A stretch of 64,000 nt of DNA from Methylophilus methylotrophus DSM 46235 = ATCC 53528 (GTDB lineage Bacteria; Pseudomonadota; Gammaproteobacteria; Burkholderiales; Methylophilaceae): positions 62,001 to 126,000 of the forward strand of contig NZ_KB905141.1 of assembly GCF_000378225.1 (NCBI RefSeq), given 5' to 3'. Shown here in pieces: positions 54,246-63,722 of this stretch. Positions within the stretch are counted from its first letter, which is position 1, and each line of letters starts with the position of its first letter. The position numbers and the translations under genes are program-made. The notes under the pieces are model-generated. The model ran no database searches. It was not told the DNA's origin and worked only from the letters and a program-made list of their open reading frames with translations.

Positions 54246-55529
54246 TCAATCAGACCCCGTTGATTCAAAGGTTGGCAGGTGCTGGAAATCTTGCTCGGTC
54301 AATGGTTTTTCTTCAAACAAGAACGGGTACGCAGCATGCCGCAAGGCGGTATGAAAGCGCTCAATCCGTTTTCTATGTGCAAGCAAGTGCGTCACATTGC
54401 TTTGCGCAATCTCTTCCAGGTTGCGTTGCACCCAGACTGTTGGTAACACCCAGGCCAGCAGTCCCGTCGCACGATCGCGTTGCATCAATGTGTGTTCACG
54501 TTCAACGATCTGAGGTTGCAGTTTGACATCTGCCATATGTTGAAAGGCGAAATACCATTTCCAGTGAAAACGGCCTGTGACAGGCGGTGTGTCTTTCCAC
54601 TGTGGGTACAATGCATAGAAAGGCCTCAGCGTGTCTTCTTTTGGTAAATCCCAAGCGCCATGCACCCATTGACGGTGCTGCAAGGCGATCTGGCTACCGT
54701 CCTGCACAGGGTAACGATAATGCAGCCACAGCTGGGAAAGGTTAGGCAGCACAACACAGAGCATGAGCCAAATGCTGGTCAGCAACATGGCATTGAAGTT
54801 GGCATTGAGCGCGCGTTTACGCAGGCTCACGGCGGCGCACAATACGGCCCAGAAAAAAATGTAGAGTGCAGTGATTGCCAGCACGCGTAACAATGGTGCC
54901 AGCGAAAGCTTATAAAGCCCGGCAAACACTAACACCGGTAGCGCAAAGGTGAGTGTGATGAGCAGCCAGCGCGATAACACGCGTTTACCCCAGAAATAAA
55001 GAGGCTCTTTGACCTGGCTATGCAGGAACAACAAGCGCTGCGCCTGTTGTTCACTGGCTTTGAGGTCATGCATGAGGGCGATGCATAGCAAAGGGGCAAA
55101 AAATACCAGCAAAAAGGCATAATCAAAGCTGCCCAGCATGACATATTCTGGGTGATGCGACTCACCATCATAGAGCTGGCCCTGCAAGCCCAGTAAACGT
55201 ATGCGTTGCACAGATGGAATGACCAGACGGTTACCCAGGGCAATAAAACTCCATTCACCAGGCGCATGATAAATATTGTGGAACAGGTAGTAACCCAGCT
55301 CTCCTGCATCCATCGTTTTATCACTATCTGACGGTCCTTCATGGCTGTGATGCTCGAAAAAATCCGGCTTGCGCAGATTTTCTGCCCGTGTGGCCTCGTT
55401 GATCTGGGCGTGGATGTGACTGATATTCTGCCAGCCGTTAAACAAGCTAAACCCCGTTAACAAAAGGCTAAGAAAAAGCAACGAAATAATGCTGCGTTGC
55501 TTAAGCAGCAGGGTCAATTCATGTTTCAT
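54246..55529 (-). CDS. ABC transporter permease (NosY/DUF3526-type), second subunit
   Basis: 427 residues. One N-terminal span, a large periplasmic domain with the His-rich DFFEHHSHEGPSD near residue 60, then five or so further spans and another periplasmic part before the last. DUF3526-type ABC-2 permease, like those labelled multi-copper enzyme maturation permeases. Overlaps the first permease by 4 bp (ATGA). Last gene of the TonB receptor operon. Confidence 0.82.
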   Translation of the reverse strand: MKHELTLLLKQRSIISLLFLSLLLTGFSLFNGWQNISHIHAQINEATRAENLRKPDFFEHHSHEGPSDSDKTMDAGELGYYLFHNIYHAPGEWSFIALGNRLVIPSVQRIRLLGLQGQLYDGESHHPEYVMLGSFDYAFLLVFFAPLLCIALMHDLKASEQQAQRLLFLHSQVKEPLYFWGKRVLSRWLLITLTFALPVLVFAGLYKLSLAPLLRVLAITALYIFFWAVLCAAVSLRKRALNANFNAMLLTSIWLMLCVVLPNLSQLWLHYRYPVQDGSQIALQHRQWVHGAWDLPKEDTLRPFYALYPQWKDTPPVTGRFHWKWYFAFQHMADVKLQPQIVEREHTLMQRDRATGLLAWVLPTVWVQRNLEEIAQSNVTHLLAHRKRIERFHTALRHAAYPFLFEEKPLTEQDFQHLPTFESTGSD

Positions 55530-56932
55530 AAGCGGTGGGAAACTTTAAAAAGCAGTATGCCTGGCAGCAACAGCCAGCCGAACAGCACCAGGAAGCCAGC
55601 GAGGATGCTAGGTTGGCTCACGGTGAGGGAGGGCAGGGTGATTGGCGGTCGAGGCGCTTTCTTCCAGAAGTCTGCAGAAAGACGCGTGTTCTTGTCGTCA
55701 TGCTGCTGGACTTTGAACGTATGGATCTGGTTCAGGTATTGGATTAATTGATAGCGCCGGGCTTCAGATTGCCGGATAAAGTCCTGATGGTGCGGCAGGT
55801 CATTCCCGCTACCTGCCATCTGTATATATTGCAGTGCCAATGCCGGTGTGAACCATAACCAGCGCCGGATACTTTCATTCTGTTTCGCCAGTTGTGCGTC
55901 GTGCAATGCCTGTTGCTCCCGGTAAACGGCCGTGGTCAGGCGTTCGCCTTCCTGCATGAGCAGGCCCTGGTAGTTGACTGGCAAGTCTTCGATCCGGCTG
56001 ACCTGGTATTTGTTGAGGATGCCCTGTTTAAAGGCCAGGAAATGCGGGTCGTCTGGGTTATGGCTATCCCCTATGGTTTTTAGTTTTGCTTCCGCATGAT
56101 ATTCGGCTTCGGCACGTGGCTGGGTGGGATGATTAATCTGCGCCAGATTCGCCAGTCCGCGCGGAAAAATAATACAGACGCATACCCAAACCAGCAGCAA
56201 GGTCAGTAAAGCGCCATGGAGTTGCCTGCTGAACCATGACACAGTGACAACCAGCATGCACCAGCTGGCGATGTATAGCGATTGCGCCAGCAGCATGATG
56301 GATAACCTGACTGACAGCTGTTCGCTGTGCCAACTCCATGCTAACGTCAACAGTGCTTGCAGGCACAAAAGTAACAGTAGCGGTAAAAATAGTGCCAGCC
56401 ATTTTCCTGCTGCAATTGCCCAGCCAGGGATGCCATTGCCACGCATGAAAGCCAGAATGCCGGTGATTTTGTCAGAAGTGACGGTGGCATACGCAATCAT
56501 GATCAAAAATAGCGGCATCCACCATTGCACGATCATGGCTGGCGTCATCAATGAAAAACGTCCTAGCGTGGTGGCTTCGGTCGCCGGGTTAAAGTTGGCA
56601 CTGTTCAGGCGGTGCGCTTCCAGATAAACCAAATGACCGGACTGGTCGAGTATGCCAGGCTCGATCACACTGAGTGGATGTACCGGCTTGGCGACGAAAT
56701 CGCCGTAATGCGAGACGCGATGCGGATGACGGTCCGGTTGAGATTGCCAGTCATGCTGACTGCGTGCCGTGACTTCATCCACCGTGCGTGCATGGTCTTG
56801 CCAGTGATGATGCGCCGCAAGTACAGCAATCGCCCATAGCGTCACTAACACCATGAGCAAAAGCACCGGCACACGCGCATGCCATAATCTGCACCATTCA
56901 TTGCAGGCGATTTTCCAGATCAGTGAAGTCAT
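55526..56932 (-). CDS. ABC transporter permease (NosY/DUF3526-type), first subunit
   Basis: 468 residues. N-terminal span, then a periplasmic domain that starts LAAHHHWQDHARTVDE and continues DRHPHRVSHYGDF, thus rich in His, then about five more spans. Same build as its downstream partner, so the two probably form a heterodimer with the ATPase. Overlaps the ATPase by 4 bp. His-rich loops facing the periplasm are what one expects of a metal-handling exporter or extractor, but that is inference. Confidence 0.82.
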   Translation of the reverse strand: MTSLIWKIACNEWCRLWHARVPVLLLMVLVTLWAIAVLAAHHHWQDHARTVDEVTARSQHDWQSQPDRHPHRVSHYGDFVAKPVHPLSVIEPGILDQSGHLVYLEAHRLNSANFNPATEATTLGRFSLMTPAMIVQWWMPLFLIMIAYATVTSDKITGILAFMRGNGIPGWAIAAGKWLALFLPLLLLLCLQALLTLAWSWHSEQLSVRLSIMLLAQSLYIASWCMLVVTVSWFSRQLHGALLTLLLVWVCVCIIFPRGLANLAQINHPTQPRAEAEYHAEAKLKTIGDSHNPDDPHFLAFKQGILNKYQVSRIEDLPVNYQGLLMQEGERLTTAVYREQQALHDAQLAKQNESIRRWLWFTPALALQYIQMAGSGNDLPHHQDFIRQSEARRYQLIQYLNQIHTFKVQQHDDKNTRLSADFWKKAPRPPITLPSLTVSQPSILAGFLVLFGWLLLPGILLFKVSHRL

Positions 56933-57639
56933 GCTTGCCCCTGATATAGTCTCTGCAGGCGATCCAATGTGAATGTTGACTGATCCAGCGCTATCGGCGC
57001 TAGCTGGCCATGTGTCAGCATTAGTAAGCGGTCAGAAAAGCCAATGGCTGACAGGACATCATGGGTGACGACCAGCACGCCCATGCCACGTTGCTTGCAT
57101 TGAACAATTAGCTGGTTGAGCTCCTCGGTCGCCTGGGGATCCAGCCCGGAGTTAGGCTCATCCAGCAACAGCAGTTTTGCCTGCTTTGCCAGCGCAAATG
57201 CCAGCATCACTTTTTGCTTCATGCCCTTGGAATATTCACTGCAAGGCCGGTGCCAGGCTGTTTCCGGCAAGCCTGCCAGGGTCAGGCAGGTAGCAATCTC
57301 TTTTTGCTCGCCCACATGGCTCAGACTCAAGAAATAGCGGATATTCTCTATGGCTGAAAGATGTCCGTAGACAGCAGGTTGCTCAGGCACATAGGCAAGG
57401 TGGGACAACGCCCGCTGCCGGTCCTGCGCCATATCAATCCCGGCAATCAGGATATTGCCTGTTTGCTCGGCGCTGTCATGTAAGCCTAAAATACTTTTTA
57501 GCAGGGTCGATTTACCGGCACCATTACTGCCCAATACTGAGACCACATGACCCGCTTCTACGGTTAAATTCAGCTGATTCAAGATGGAACGACCCGCAAA
57601 TAGCAGGCTCAACTGCTGTACAGAAAGTAAGGATGTCAT
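56929..57639 (-). CDS. ABC transporter ATP-binding protein (NosF/CcmA-like)
   Basis: 236 residues. Walker A GSNGAGKSTLLKSIL (near residue 36), signature YSKGMKQKVML (near 139), Walker B LLLLDEPNSGLD (near 158), H-loop VVTHD. The start shares one base with the TonB receptor stop (TGATG). Belongs with the two following permeases; drives an ABC-2-type process at the inner membrane. Confidence 0.93.
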   Translation of the reverse strand: MTSLLSVQQLSLLFAGRSILNQLNLTVEAGHVVSVLGSNGAGKSTLLKSILGLHDSAEQTGNILIAGIDMAQDRQRALSHLAYVPEQPAVYGHLSAIENIRYFLSLSHVGEQKEIATCLTLAGLPETAWHRPCSEYSKGMKQKVMLAFALAKQAKLLLLDEPNSGLDPQATEELNQLIVQCKQRGMGVLVVTHDVLSAIGFSDRLLMLTHGQLAPIALDQSTFTLDRLQRLYQGQA

Positions 57640-59684
57640 CAGTAGTCCAATGTAGCGGTCAACATGAAATTGCGGCCTGCACCTGGGGCGAAGTTAACGC
57701 CTCCTGCACTGCCGTTTGAGTTGAAATCGAAGACATACTCATAATAACGATCAAAAATATTATTCGCTAACAGGCTGACACGGCCCCAACTGGTTTTGTA
57801 ATCGATATTGGCATTGGTGAGCGTATAGCCGCCATATTTGCCACCGCGATTACTTTCATTGATGTAGTAGTCGCCCTGGCTGTCAATGTGAATACGGGCA
57901 ATCCAGTCTGCGTTGGGTACAAACTGCAGACCCAGTGAGGCAGTGTAGGACGGGATGCTGCGAATGTTGTTTCCCCTGAACTCAGGGTTTTGAGCGTTTG
58001 ATTCTTCAATCTTGGCATAGACCCTGGAAACATTGCCCCAAAAGCTGAATGCATCATTGAGTTTGTAATCGAAGCTGGCGTCGACGCCTTGCCTGCGGGT
58101 GGCGCCAAGCAAGCGGCGGGTACCGTCAATATTGATGAATTCATCATCTGCCTTTTGTTGCCAGTATGAGAAGCGGGTGTTCAGATCAGTATGCCATGCA
58201 CTTTTGAGACCGATTTCCCAGCCGTCATTGATGGCTACATCCACCGGCACCGTACCGCCACGCGTATTCAAATCAGTTCCGGTAGGCGTCTGGAAGCTTC
58301 TTCCAGCGTTCGCAAACAGGGTTTGTTGCTCACTCAAATTAGCAAATACATTGAATTTAGGTTGTACTATCGTTTGGTCATCCAGCAATGTGGTGACTAA
58401 AGTCGTTCCGTTATTCACAAAACGATTTTTGGGGGCACTGCTAAGTCGGTCAACGCGATAAGCCATATTCCAGCGTAGCCAGTCTAACGGGGTATTCTCA
58501 ACCTTTGCGTAAACACCTTGTGCCGTAAAGTCGTATTCTGCGTCGCGGCGGATGGTGGTTAACCGCTGACGAAACTCACTGACTTCCTGATGCTCGATAT
58601 CGTAGCCTGTTTCAAATGACCATTGCGGATTGATTTTCCAATTTAATTTTGCAATCAATCCTGTGGAGGTTTGATCATCTTGTCGATTCTCAACCCCTGG
58701 CGAGCCAATAAAGCGCACACTGCGTTCACGATCAAAATTCTGCCAATAGGTCTTCAGGCTTAAATCCACATCGTTGTTAAAGAAGTAGTCATAATGCAGG
58801 CTTAAATGCTTGAACTCTTTTTCGCCACTATCATTCAGTGCATTCGGAGCCACGCCTCTGCGATCATCTCGCGCCTGCTGTTTTGACATAAAGCCTGGGG
58901 CTTCAGGCGAGTTGTATTTGCCATACTTGGCACTTAACGCCAGACTAGACTGCTCAAAATCCATTTGCCAGCGTCCGGACAAGGCAATTTTTTCGTTCAC
59001 TGTATGATCGCGGAAACCGTTGCCTTTGCGATAGCCAATCGCATAGTTCTGCGTAAAATTGCCTTGCTTTTCGCCATAATAGCCCTGCATTTCGCGGGTT
59101 TGAAAACTGCCATAGCCAAACTGCAATTGTTTGCCCACGTCTTTGCGCGTTTCTATCTTGTAGTTGCCCGCGGTCGCAAATAGGCCAGTGGTGGCATCGC
59201 TGGTGCCCTTAAATACCTGAGCACTCTGGATATTGGTTGGGAATAAATAATCGAGCTCGCTCAAGCCTGAAAACAGGTTGGAAGGAATGCCATCTACCAG
59301 CACTTTGGCATTAGGTGTTTCGCCGTCACCACTAAAGCCGCGGATAGAGACTTCGGTGTTAACGATGCCCTGACTGTAGCGTGACAAGACGACACCAGGC
59401 GTTTTGCTAAACAGCTCCAGCGTATCGGTCACATGTTCATATTCCAGCTCTTCGCGTGTGATGACATCGACAGAGCCTGCCAGCCCTTTGTCTGTCGTGG
59501 TCACTTGTTCTTTTTTACCGAGAACAACGACACTATCCAGCTCCACGCTGACTGCCGTTTCATCCGTTTGATTTGCATTGCTTTTATTGGTTTTTTTTAA
59601 CGCAATGGCGTCTTCGGCATACACTTGAGTTGCCGGCAACACCATCATTGCCAGCAAGCTGGCAATCGTTTTTTTATGCATCAT
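57639..59684 (-). CDS. TonB-dependent outer-membrane receptor
   Basis: 681 residues. Signal peptide (to QVYAED), TonB-box-like LDSVVVLG (near residue 50), plug with GSVDVITREELEYEH, VSIRGFSGDGETPNAKVLVD, and a 22-strand barrel ending LTATLDY with C-terminal aromatic. Related to siderophore/metal-chelate receptors; the ligand cannot be read from sequence. Heads a four-gene operon with an ABC ATPase and two permeases. No His-rich loops like those of ZnuD were seen. Confidence 0.92.
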   Translation of the reverse strand: MMHKKTIASLLAMMVLPATQVYAEDAIALKKTNKSNANQTDETAVSVELDSVVVLGKKEQVTTTDKGLAGSVDVITREELEYEHVTDTLELFSKTPGVVLSRYSQGIVNTEVSIRGFSGDGETPNAKVLVDGIPSNLFSGLSELDYLFPTNIQSAQVFKGTSDATTGLFATAGNYKIETRKDVGKQLQFGYGSFQTREMQGYYGEKQGNFTQNYAIGYRKGNGFRDHTVNEKIALSGRWQMDFEQSSLALSAKYGKYNSPEAPGFMSKQQARDDRRGVAPNALNDSGEKEFKHLSLHYDYFFNNDVDLSLKTYWQNFDRERSVRFIGSPGVENRQDDQTSTGLIAKLNWKINPQWSFETGYDIEHQEVSEFRQRLTTIRRDAEYDFTAQGVYAKVENTPLDWLRWNMAYRVDRLSSAPKNRFVNNGTTLVTTLLDDQTIVQPKFNVFANLSEQQTLFANAGRSFQTPTGTDLNTRGGTVPVDVAINDGWEIGLKSAWHTDLNTRFSYWQQKADDEFINIDGTRRLLGATRRQGVDASFDYKLNDAFSFWGNVSRVYAKIEESNAQNPEFRGNNIRSIPSYTASLGLQFVPNADWIARIHIDSQGDYYINESNRGGKYGGYTLTNANIDYKTSWGRVSLLANNIFDRYYEYVFDFNSNGSAGGVNFAPGAGRNFMLTATLDY

Positions 59685-59804
59685 GATGTTTCTTCCCTAT
59701 AAATGTCTCGTAAAAAAATATTAAAAATTTTTCCGGAATCCTCGCTCTAGCAGCAATTTGAGCTTGTTAACTGCGAAGATATTAAGCTTACTCAGAGAGA
59801 CTTC

Positions 59805-60479
59805 CTACCAAATCGTATCCAGTGCCAGGACTACGCGTGTGACGCCCGGCGGGATCTGCGGCGAGCGGTGAATCACTCCGGCGTGATCATTACCTTGCCA
59901 ACGGCTACCTTTCAACAATACAAGCGCATGTTGCGAGGCCTGCCGCAAGCCTTGCGGATGCAGAATAAGCGCTGAATGAAAGGCTTCAAGCGTTGCATGG
60001 GTGTGTTTCAAAGCTGCTCTATTGCAAAAGGCGTCCTCCAACCACTCAGTCCCCGGGCCAGTGTAGGTACAAAGTAGCCGGATGCCGGTGCGATCAATAT
60101 GAAACCTGGGACACATGGCTTGTGTGAGCACTTCGAGTCGGAGGCCTACCTGCGGGCAATCCATGAGGTCGGCATATAGCTGGACTAATTGGCAGATATC
60201 AGTCAACAAGGCCATTTTTCCTGCCGCTTCCGGTAATCGCCATTGATGATCCAGCATGTCTGGGCTTGCCTGCTCAGGGGGCAGTGTTAGCCTGAAGCCA
60301 CCTGCCATTTTTGCGCTTACCTGTTGCAAGTAGTGTGTTAAAGCTGGTTGCTCAGGCCGGGGTACCACCGTGATCTGCTGTGCAGGCTCAAAAATAGACA
60401 GTAAATCCATAGGATTAAAGTCTGGCCAAACAGTAGCGACAGACGCTTGGCTGGTGGGTGAGGGGAGGCTGGTCAACAT
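59805..60479 (-). CDS. DUF1826 protein, metal-limitation associated
   Basis: 224 residues, soluble. Conserved CPRFHIDRTGIRLLCTYTGP (near residue 123) and LLKGSRWQGNDHAGVIHRSP (near 190) mark DUF1826. The spaced HxD and late His resemble the metal triad of Fe(II)/2-oxoglutarate-type enzymes, which is only a suggestion. Pseudomonas members are found beside COG0523 GTPases in zinc-starvation loci. Start 2 bp after the zigA-like stop, so translationally linked. The 120-bp gap to the TonB gene holds no evident operator. Confidence 0.8.
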   Translation of the reverse strand: MLTSLPSPTSQASVATVWPDFNPMDLLSIFEPAQQITVVPRPEQPALTHYLQQVSAKMAGGFRLTLPPEQASPDMLDHQWRLPEAAGKMALLTDICQLVQLYADLMDCPQVGLRLEVLTQAMCPRFHIDRTGIRLLCTYTGPGTEWLEDAFCNRAALKHTHATLEAFHSALILHPQGLRQASQHALVLLKGSRWQGNDHAGVIHRSPQIPPGVTRVVLALDTIW

Positions 60480-60481
60480 GA

Positions 60482-61738
60482 TTAAACTACCTCCTCCAGC
60501 GCAGCCTCGTCTTCATCCTGTAGATTCACTGACCAGTGTGGGAATGGATCTGGCAGCTTGCGCCAGGCTTCCATCCCTTGTGCAAGCTCACTTTCCGTGA
60601 GCAGGCAGGCATCAAATTTAGCCGTTAGTGCAGCTTTGTCCATCTGCATGCCGATGATGACCAGCTCCTGCTGGCGATCACCATAAGGAGCTTGCATGCG
60701 CGAACGAATATGTTGCAGACTTTCTTCATCCTGGGGCCAATGTATTGCGGGGGTGGCCGCCCACCAGATACCCGCCAGCTCGGTGCGCGTGACCGCTCCG
60801 GCCTGTGACCACATGGCGCAAAACTCCGGGCGCGAGGCAATCCAGTAGCGGCCTTTGGAGCGGATTACGCCTGGCCATTCGCTATTCAGCCATTGCCATA
60901 AACGTTGCGGATGAAACGGGATGCGTGAACGGTAAACAAAGCTTGAGATGCCATATTCCTCGGTTTCTGGTACATGCTCGCCGCGTAGCTCTTGGAGCCA
61001 GCCTGGTGCTTCAGCAGCCTGGTCGAAGTCAAACAGGCCAGTGTGCATGATGCGGTCTAACGGCACCTTGCCAAAACTGCTGTGCAGGATGTGTGCACGC
61101 GGGTTAAGCGTTTTGAGGATGCCTTCCAGCCTGGCAATTTCCTCCAGCGTCATCAAATCGGTCTTGTTCAACACCAGCACATCGCAAAATTCAATCTGGT
61201 CGACCAGCAGGTCAACCACGGTACGTTCGTCTGCTTCGCCCAGGGATTCTCCTCTGTCAGTCAGGCTTTCCTGTGAGCTGTAGTCCTTGAGAAAATTGTA
61301 GCCATCCACCACTGTGACCATGGTATCGAGTTGTGCCACGTCAGCAAGAGACACGCCTTCTTCATCGGCAAACGTGAAGGTTTCGGCAATCGGTAAGGGC
61401 TCCGAGATACCGGTGGTTTCAATCAGTAGGTAATCAAAACGGTTTTCCTTGGCCAGGCGGGTGATCTCGACCAGCAGGTCTTCTCGCAAGGTGCAGCAAA
61501 TGCAGCCGTTGCTCATTTCGACCAGTTTTTCTTCCTGGCGTGATAGCTCGGCCCCGCCGTCGCGTACCAGCTGGGCATCGATATTGACTTCAGACATGTC
61601 GTTGACGATCACCGCGACACGCTTGCCTTCGCGGTTATTGAGTACATGATTCAACAGCGTGGTTTTCCCCGCGCCCAAAAAGCCGGAGAGTACGGTGACA
61701 GGGAGTTTTTTGAGACTAGAAGCGCTTAAACCAGACAT
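60482..61738 (-). CDS. Zinc metallochaperone GTPase, ZigA/YciC-like (COG0523)
   Basis: 418 residues. P-loop [17 protein letters not shown] (residues 17-33), the metal-binding CXCC motif in [12 protein letters not shown] (near residue 75), G4 LNKTDL, and a CobW C-terminal domain with [16 protein letters not shown], a feature of the ZigA/YciC branch. These GTPases deliver zinc to client proteins when zinc is scarce. Overlaps the YjiA-like gene by 13 bp. Confidence 0.88.
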   Translation of the reverse strand: MSGLSASSLKKLPVTVLSGFLGAGKTTLLNHVLNNREGKRVAVIVNDMSEVNIDAQLVRDGGAELSRQEEKLVEMSNGCICCTLREDLLVEITRLAKENRFDYLLIETTGISEPLPIAETFTFADEEGVSLADVAQLDTMVTVVDGYNFLKDYSSQESLTDRGESLGEADERTVVDLLVDQIEFCDVLVLNKTDLMTLEEIARLEGILKTLNPRAHILHSSFGKVPLDRIMHTGLFDFDQAAEAPGWLQELRGEHVPETEEYGISSFVYRSRIPFHPQRLWQWLNSEWPGVIRSKGRYWIASRPEFCAMWSQAGAVTRTELAGIWWAATPAIHWPQDEESLQHIRSRMQAPYGDRQQELVIIGMQMDKAALTAKFDACLLTESELAQGMEAWRKLPDPFPHWSVNLQDEDEAALEEVV

Positions 61739-62706
61739 AAATTGAGTCCTTGCGTGAAAAGTTCTTTAGGGAGGTCGGTACCTATAAATACCAGCGTAGA
61801 CACTTTGCGCTCATCAGGCTGCCATTGCGTGGTATGGTCACCACTCATGAGCATGTGTACGCCTTGAAAAACAATGCGTTGTGGATCGTTGTAGGCATGC
61901 ACAATGCCTTTGTAACGCAGTAGCTGCGGGCCGTAATCATTGATCATGGTTTCGAGAAAGATTTCCAGTTTTTGCAGGTCAAATGGCCGCTCGCTACTAA
62001 ACACAAACGAGGTGACGTCGTCATCATGCTCATGACTCACATCACGCAAAAAGTCTGGTTCGATTTCCAGGATGGCATCTAGTGAAAAACCATCAATATC
62101 CAGAATCTGCCTGAGGTCGGTTTGGCCAAAATGCACGCTGTGAATGGTGGCCCGGGAGTTGATGTTATGCAGCCTTGCCGAGAGCGCGCTCACTGCTTCT
62201 GGCGTGACCAGATCCGTTTTTGACAACAGAATACGGTCAGCAAACCCGACTTGCTCTTGCGCCTCATGGTGCGCATCCAGTTGCTGCATGGCATGCACCG
62301 CATCCACCACCGTGATAATGGCATCCAGGTGGTAGTTGGCATAGACGACATCTTCGACAAAAAAAGTTTGTGCGACGGGCGCCGGGTCAGCCAGGCCCGT
62401 GGTTTCGATAATCACGCGGTCAAAGCTAATTTCCTGTGCTGCACGTTTTTGCGCCAGATCGCCCAGTATACGCACCAGGTCGCCACGCACGGTGCAGCAT
62501 ATGCAACCGTTATTCATTTCCACGATTTGCTCGTCACCCTGAAACAACAGCTCGCCGTCTATGCCGCTCTCTCCAAACTCATTTTCAATCACGGCAATGC
62601 GCTGGCCGTGTTGTTCTTGCAGAATGCGGTTAAGCAGGGTGGTTTTACCTGCGCCTAAAAAGCCGGTCAAAATTGTGACGGGTATTCTGGGTGTGGCTTG
62701 CGTCAT
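61726..62706 (-). CDS. yjiA: COG0523 GTPase, YjiA-like
   Basis: 326 residues from the ATG at 62706, which overlaps the ZIP stop by 4 bp (ATGA); the open frame to 62790 would run well into the ZIP gene. P-loop [21 protein letters not shown] in [12 protein letters not shown] (near residue 63), G4 LSKTDL and a shorter CobW C-terminal domain, the YjiA build. Second metallochaperone-type GTPase of the operon; YjiA binds zinc and other divalent metals. Confidence 0.87.
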   Translation of the reverse strand: MTQATPRIPVTILTGFLGAGKTTLLNRILQEQHGQRIAVIENEFGESGIDGELLFQGDEQIVEMNNGCICCTVRGDLVRILGDLAQKRAAQEISFDRVIIETTGLADPAPVAQTFFVEDVVYANYHLDAIITVVDAVHAMQQLDAHHEAQEQVGFADRILLSKTDLVTPEAVSALSARLHNINSRATIHSVHFGQTDLRQILDIDGFSLDAILEIEPDFLRDVSHEHDDDVTSFVFSSERPFDLQKLEIFLETMINDYGPQLLRYKGIVHAYNDPQRIVFQGVHMLMSGDHTTQWQPDERKVSTLVFIGTDLPKELFTQGLNLCLV

Positions 62707-63494
62707 GCGGTTCCCCAAAGTGTAATGATCTGTTGCTGAATAAACGGTGAAATCCAGGCCACGCCGAGACCACAAGCAATCAACAGGCATTGCACCAGTA
62801 AATCCTGCGGGCGATATTGCGTTTGCAGCGTTGGCACTAAGTCTGCCAGGGCGATGTAGATAAAACTGGCCGCGGCCAGTAACAAGGCGTAGGGAATCAA
62901 CGGAGCGATATGGGTAAAACTCAACCAGCCAACCAAGCCACCCAAAATCATGGCCGAGCCCGAGAGCATATTGAGCAGGAGCGCACGGGATTTACTCAAG
63001 CCAGCATTGATCAACACCATAAAATCTGAAATCTCTTGCGGGATTTCATGCGCGACAATCGCAAACGCTGTCACCCAGCCCAACTTGATATCTGTCAGGA
63101 AACTGGCCGCCAGCAAGATGCCATCGACAAAATTATGGATGCCATCGCCCAGCAGAATAATGGCCACTTGGCCACCAGACTGATGTTTTGCAGGATGTGT
63201 AGAAACAGGTGCAGTGTCCGCATGATGGAAATGCCGCCACAATGCCAGCTTCTCCAGAATGAAAAACAACAACATCCCGGCTACCAGCATCCAGCCTGCG
63301 TTGGTTAGGTTGATGCCTTGATTTAAGGCTTCCGGTAATAAATCCGTGAAAGCAAACCCGAGAAGAACACCAACGGCAAATGCCACCATGCGTCGCGCAT
63401 GATTGGCGAACAGGGTATTGGATAACCAGCCGGCGATCAGTACCGAAACCACACCACCGGCGGTACAAGCCAGCATTAAACTGGGGAATAACAT
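62703..63494 (-). CDS. ZIP family metal transporter
   Basis: 263 residues, eight membrane spans. The metal-site helices are visible: [15 protein letters not shown] (TM4, near residue 115) and [17 protein letters not shown] (TM5, near 148), as in bacterial ZIP/ZupT-like proteins. A His-containing cytoplasmic loop (RHFHHAD, near residue 88) lies between TM3 and TM4. Imports zinc, possibly also iron or other divalent cations. First gene of the zip-yjiA-zigA-DUF1826 operon, preceded by a palindromic operator. Confidence 0.93.
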   Translation of the reverse strand: MLFPSLMLACTAGGVVSVLIAGWLSNTLFANHARRMVAFAVGVLLGFAFTDLLPEALNQGINLTNAGWMLVAGMLLFFILEKLALWRHFHHADTAPVSTHPAKHQSGGQVAIILLGDGIHNFVDGILLAASFLTDIKLGWVTAFAIVAHEIPQEISDFMVLINAGLSKSRALLLNMLSGSAMILGGLVGWLSFTHIAPLIPYALLLAAASFIYIALADLVPTLQTQYRPQDLLVQCLLIACGLGVAWISPFIQQQIITLWGTA

Positions 63495-63501
63495 GCTTGA
63501 A

Positions 63502-63532
63502 CTTTAAAATGCAATTTTGTTGCATTTTAAAG
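63502..63532. promoter_or_regulatory. 31-bp inverted repeat in ZIP leader
   Basis: Perfect 13-bp arms (CTTTAAAATGCAA and its complement) around TTTTG, 8 bp before the ZIP start. The core TGCAA-N5-TTGCA is shared with the upstream operator, so it may be a second binding site. As RNA it would form a hairpin right over the RBS region. Confidence 0.75.
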
Positions 63533-63543
63533 GTTGAGGGATT

Positions 63544-63566
63544 TAATTGCAACAATGTTGCAATTA
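63544..63566. promoter_or_regulatory. Palindromic operator before ZIP operon
   Basis: Perfect 11-1-11 palindrome: TAATTGCAACA, A, TGTTGCAATTA. A likely -10 (CATAAT on the minus strand) overlaps its edge. Seventeen of its bases are repeated exactly at 53155-53171 in front of the M14 gene. A Fur-superfamily repressor such as Zur is the best candidate; the sequence itself does not name it. Rest of the 228-bp gap to 63723 shows nothing recognisable. Confidence 0.78.
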
Positions 63567-63722
63567 TGATTAGTTAAGATTTTGTGAATTAGAGTGTCTC
63601 AGATCAATAGCATTGTCCGAGCGTAAGCTTGTCATTAGGATAGACTTACGTTGGCAGGATATGAAAATTTAAGATTTAGATTGAGAGGGCTAAAAAATAA
63701 CGACAGTATTCGATTCGGCGAA

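Noticed and set aside
57639-59684. Assigning the TonB receptor as a zinc receptor ZnuD
   Set aside because: No His-rich extracellular loops were seen and no operator matching the zip/M14 sites lies upstream; the ligand is left open.
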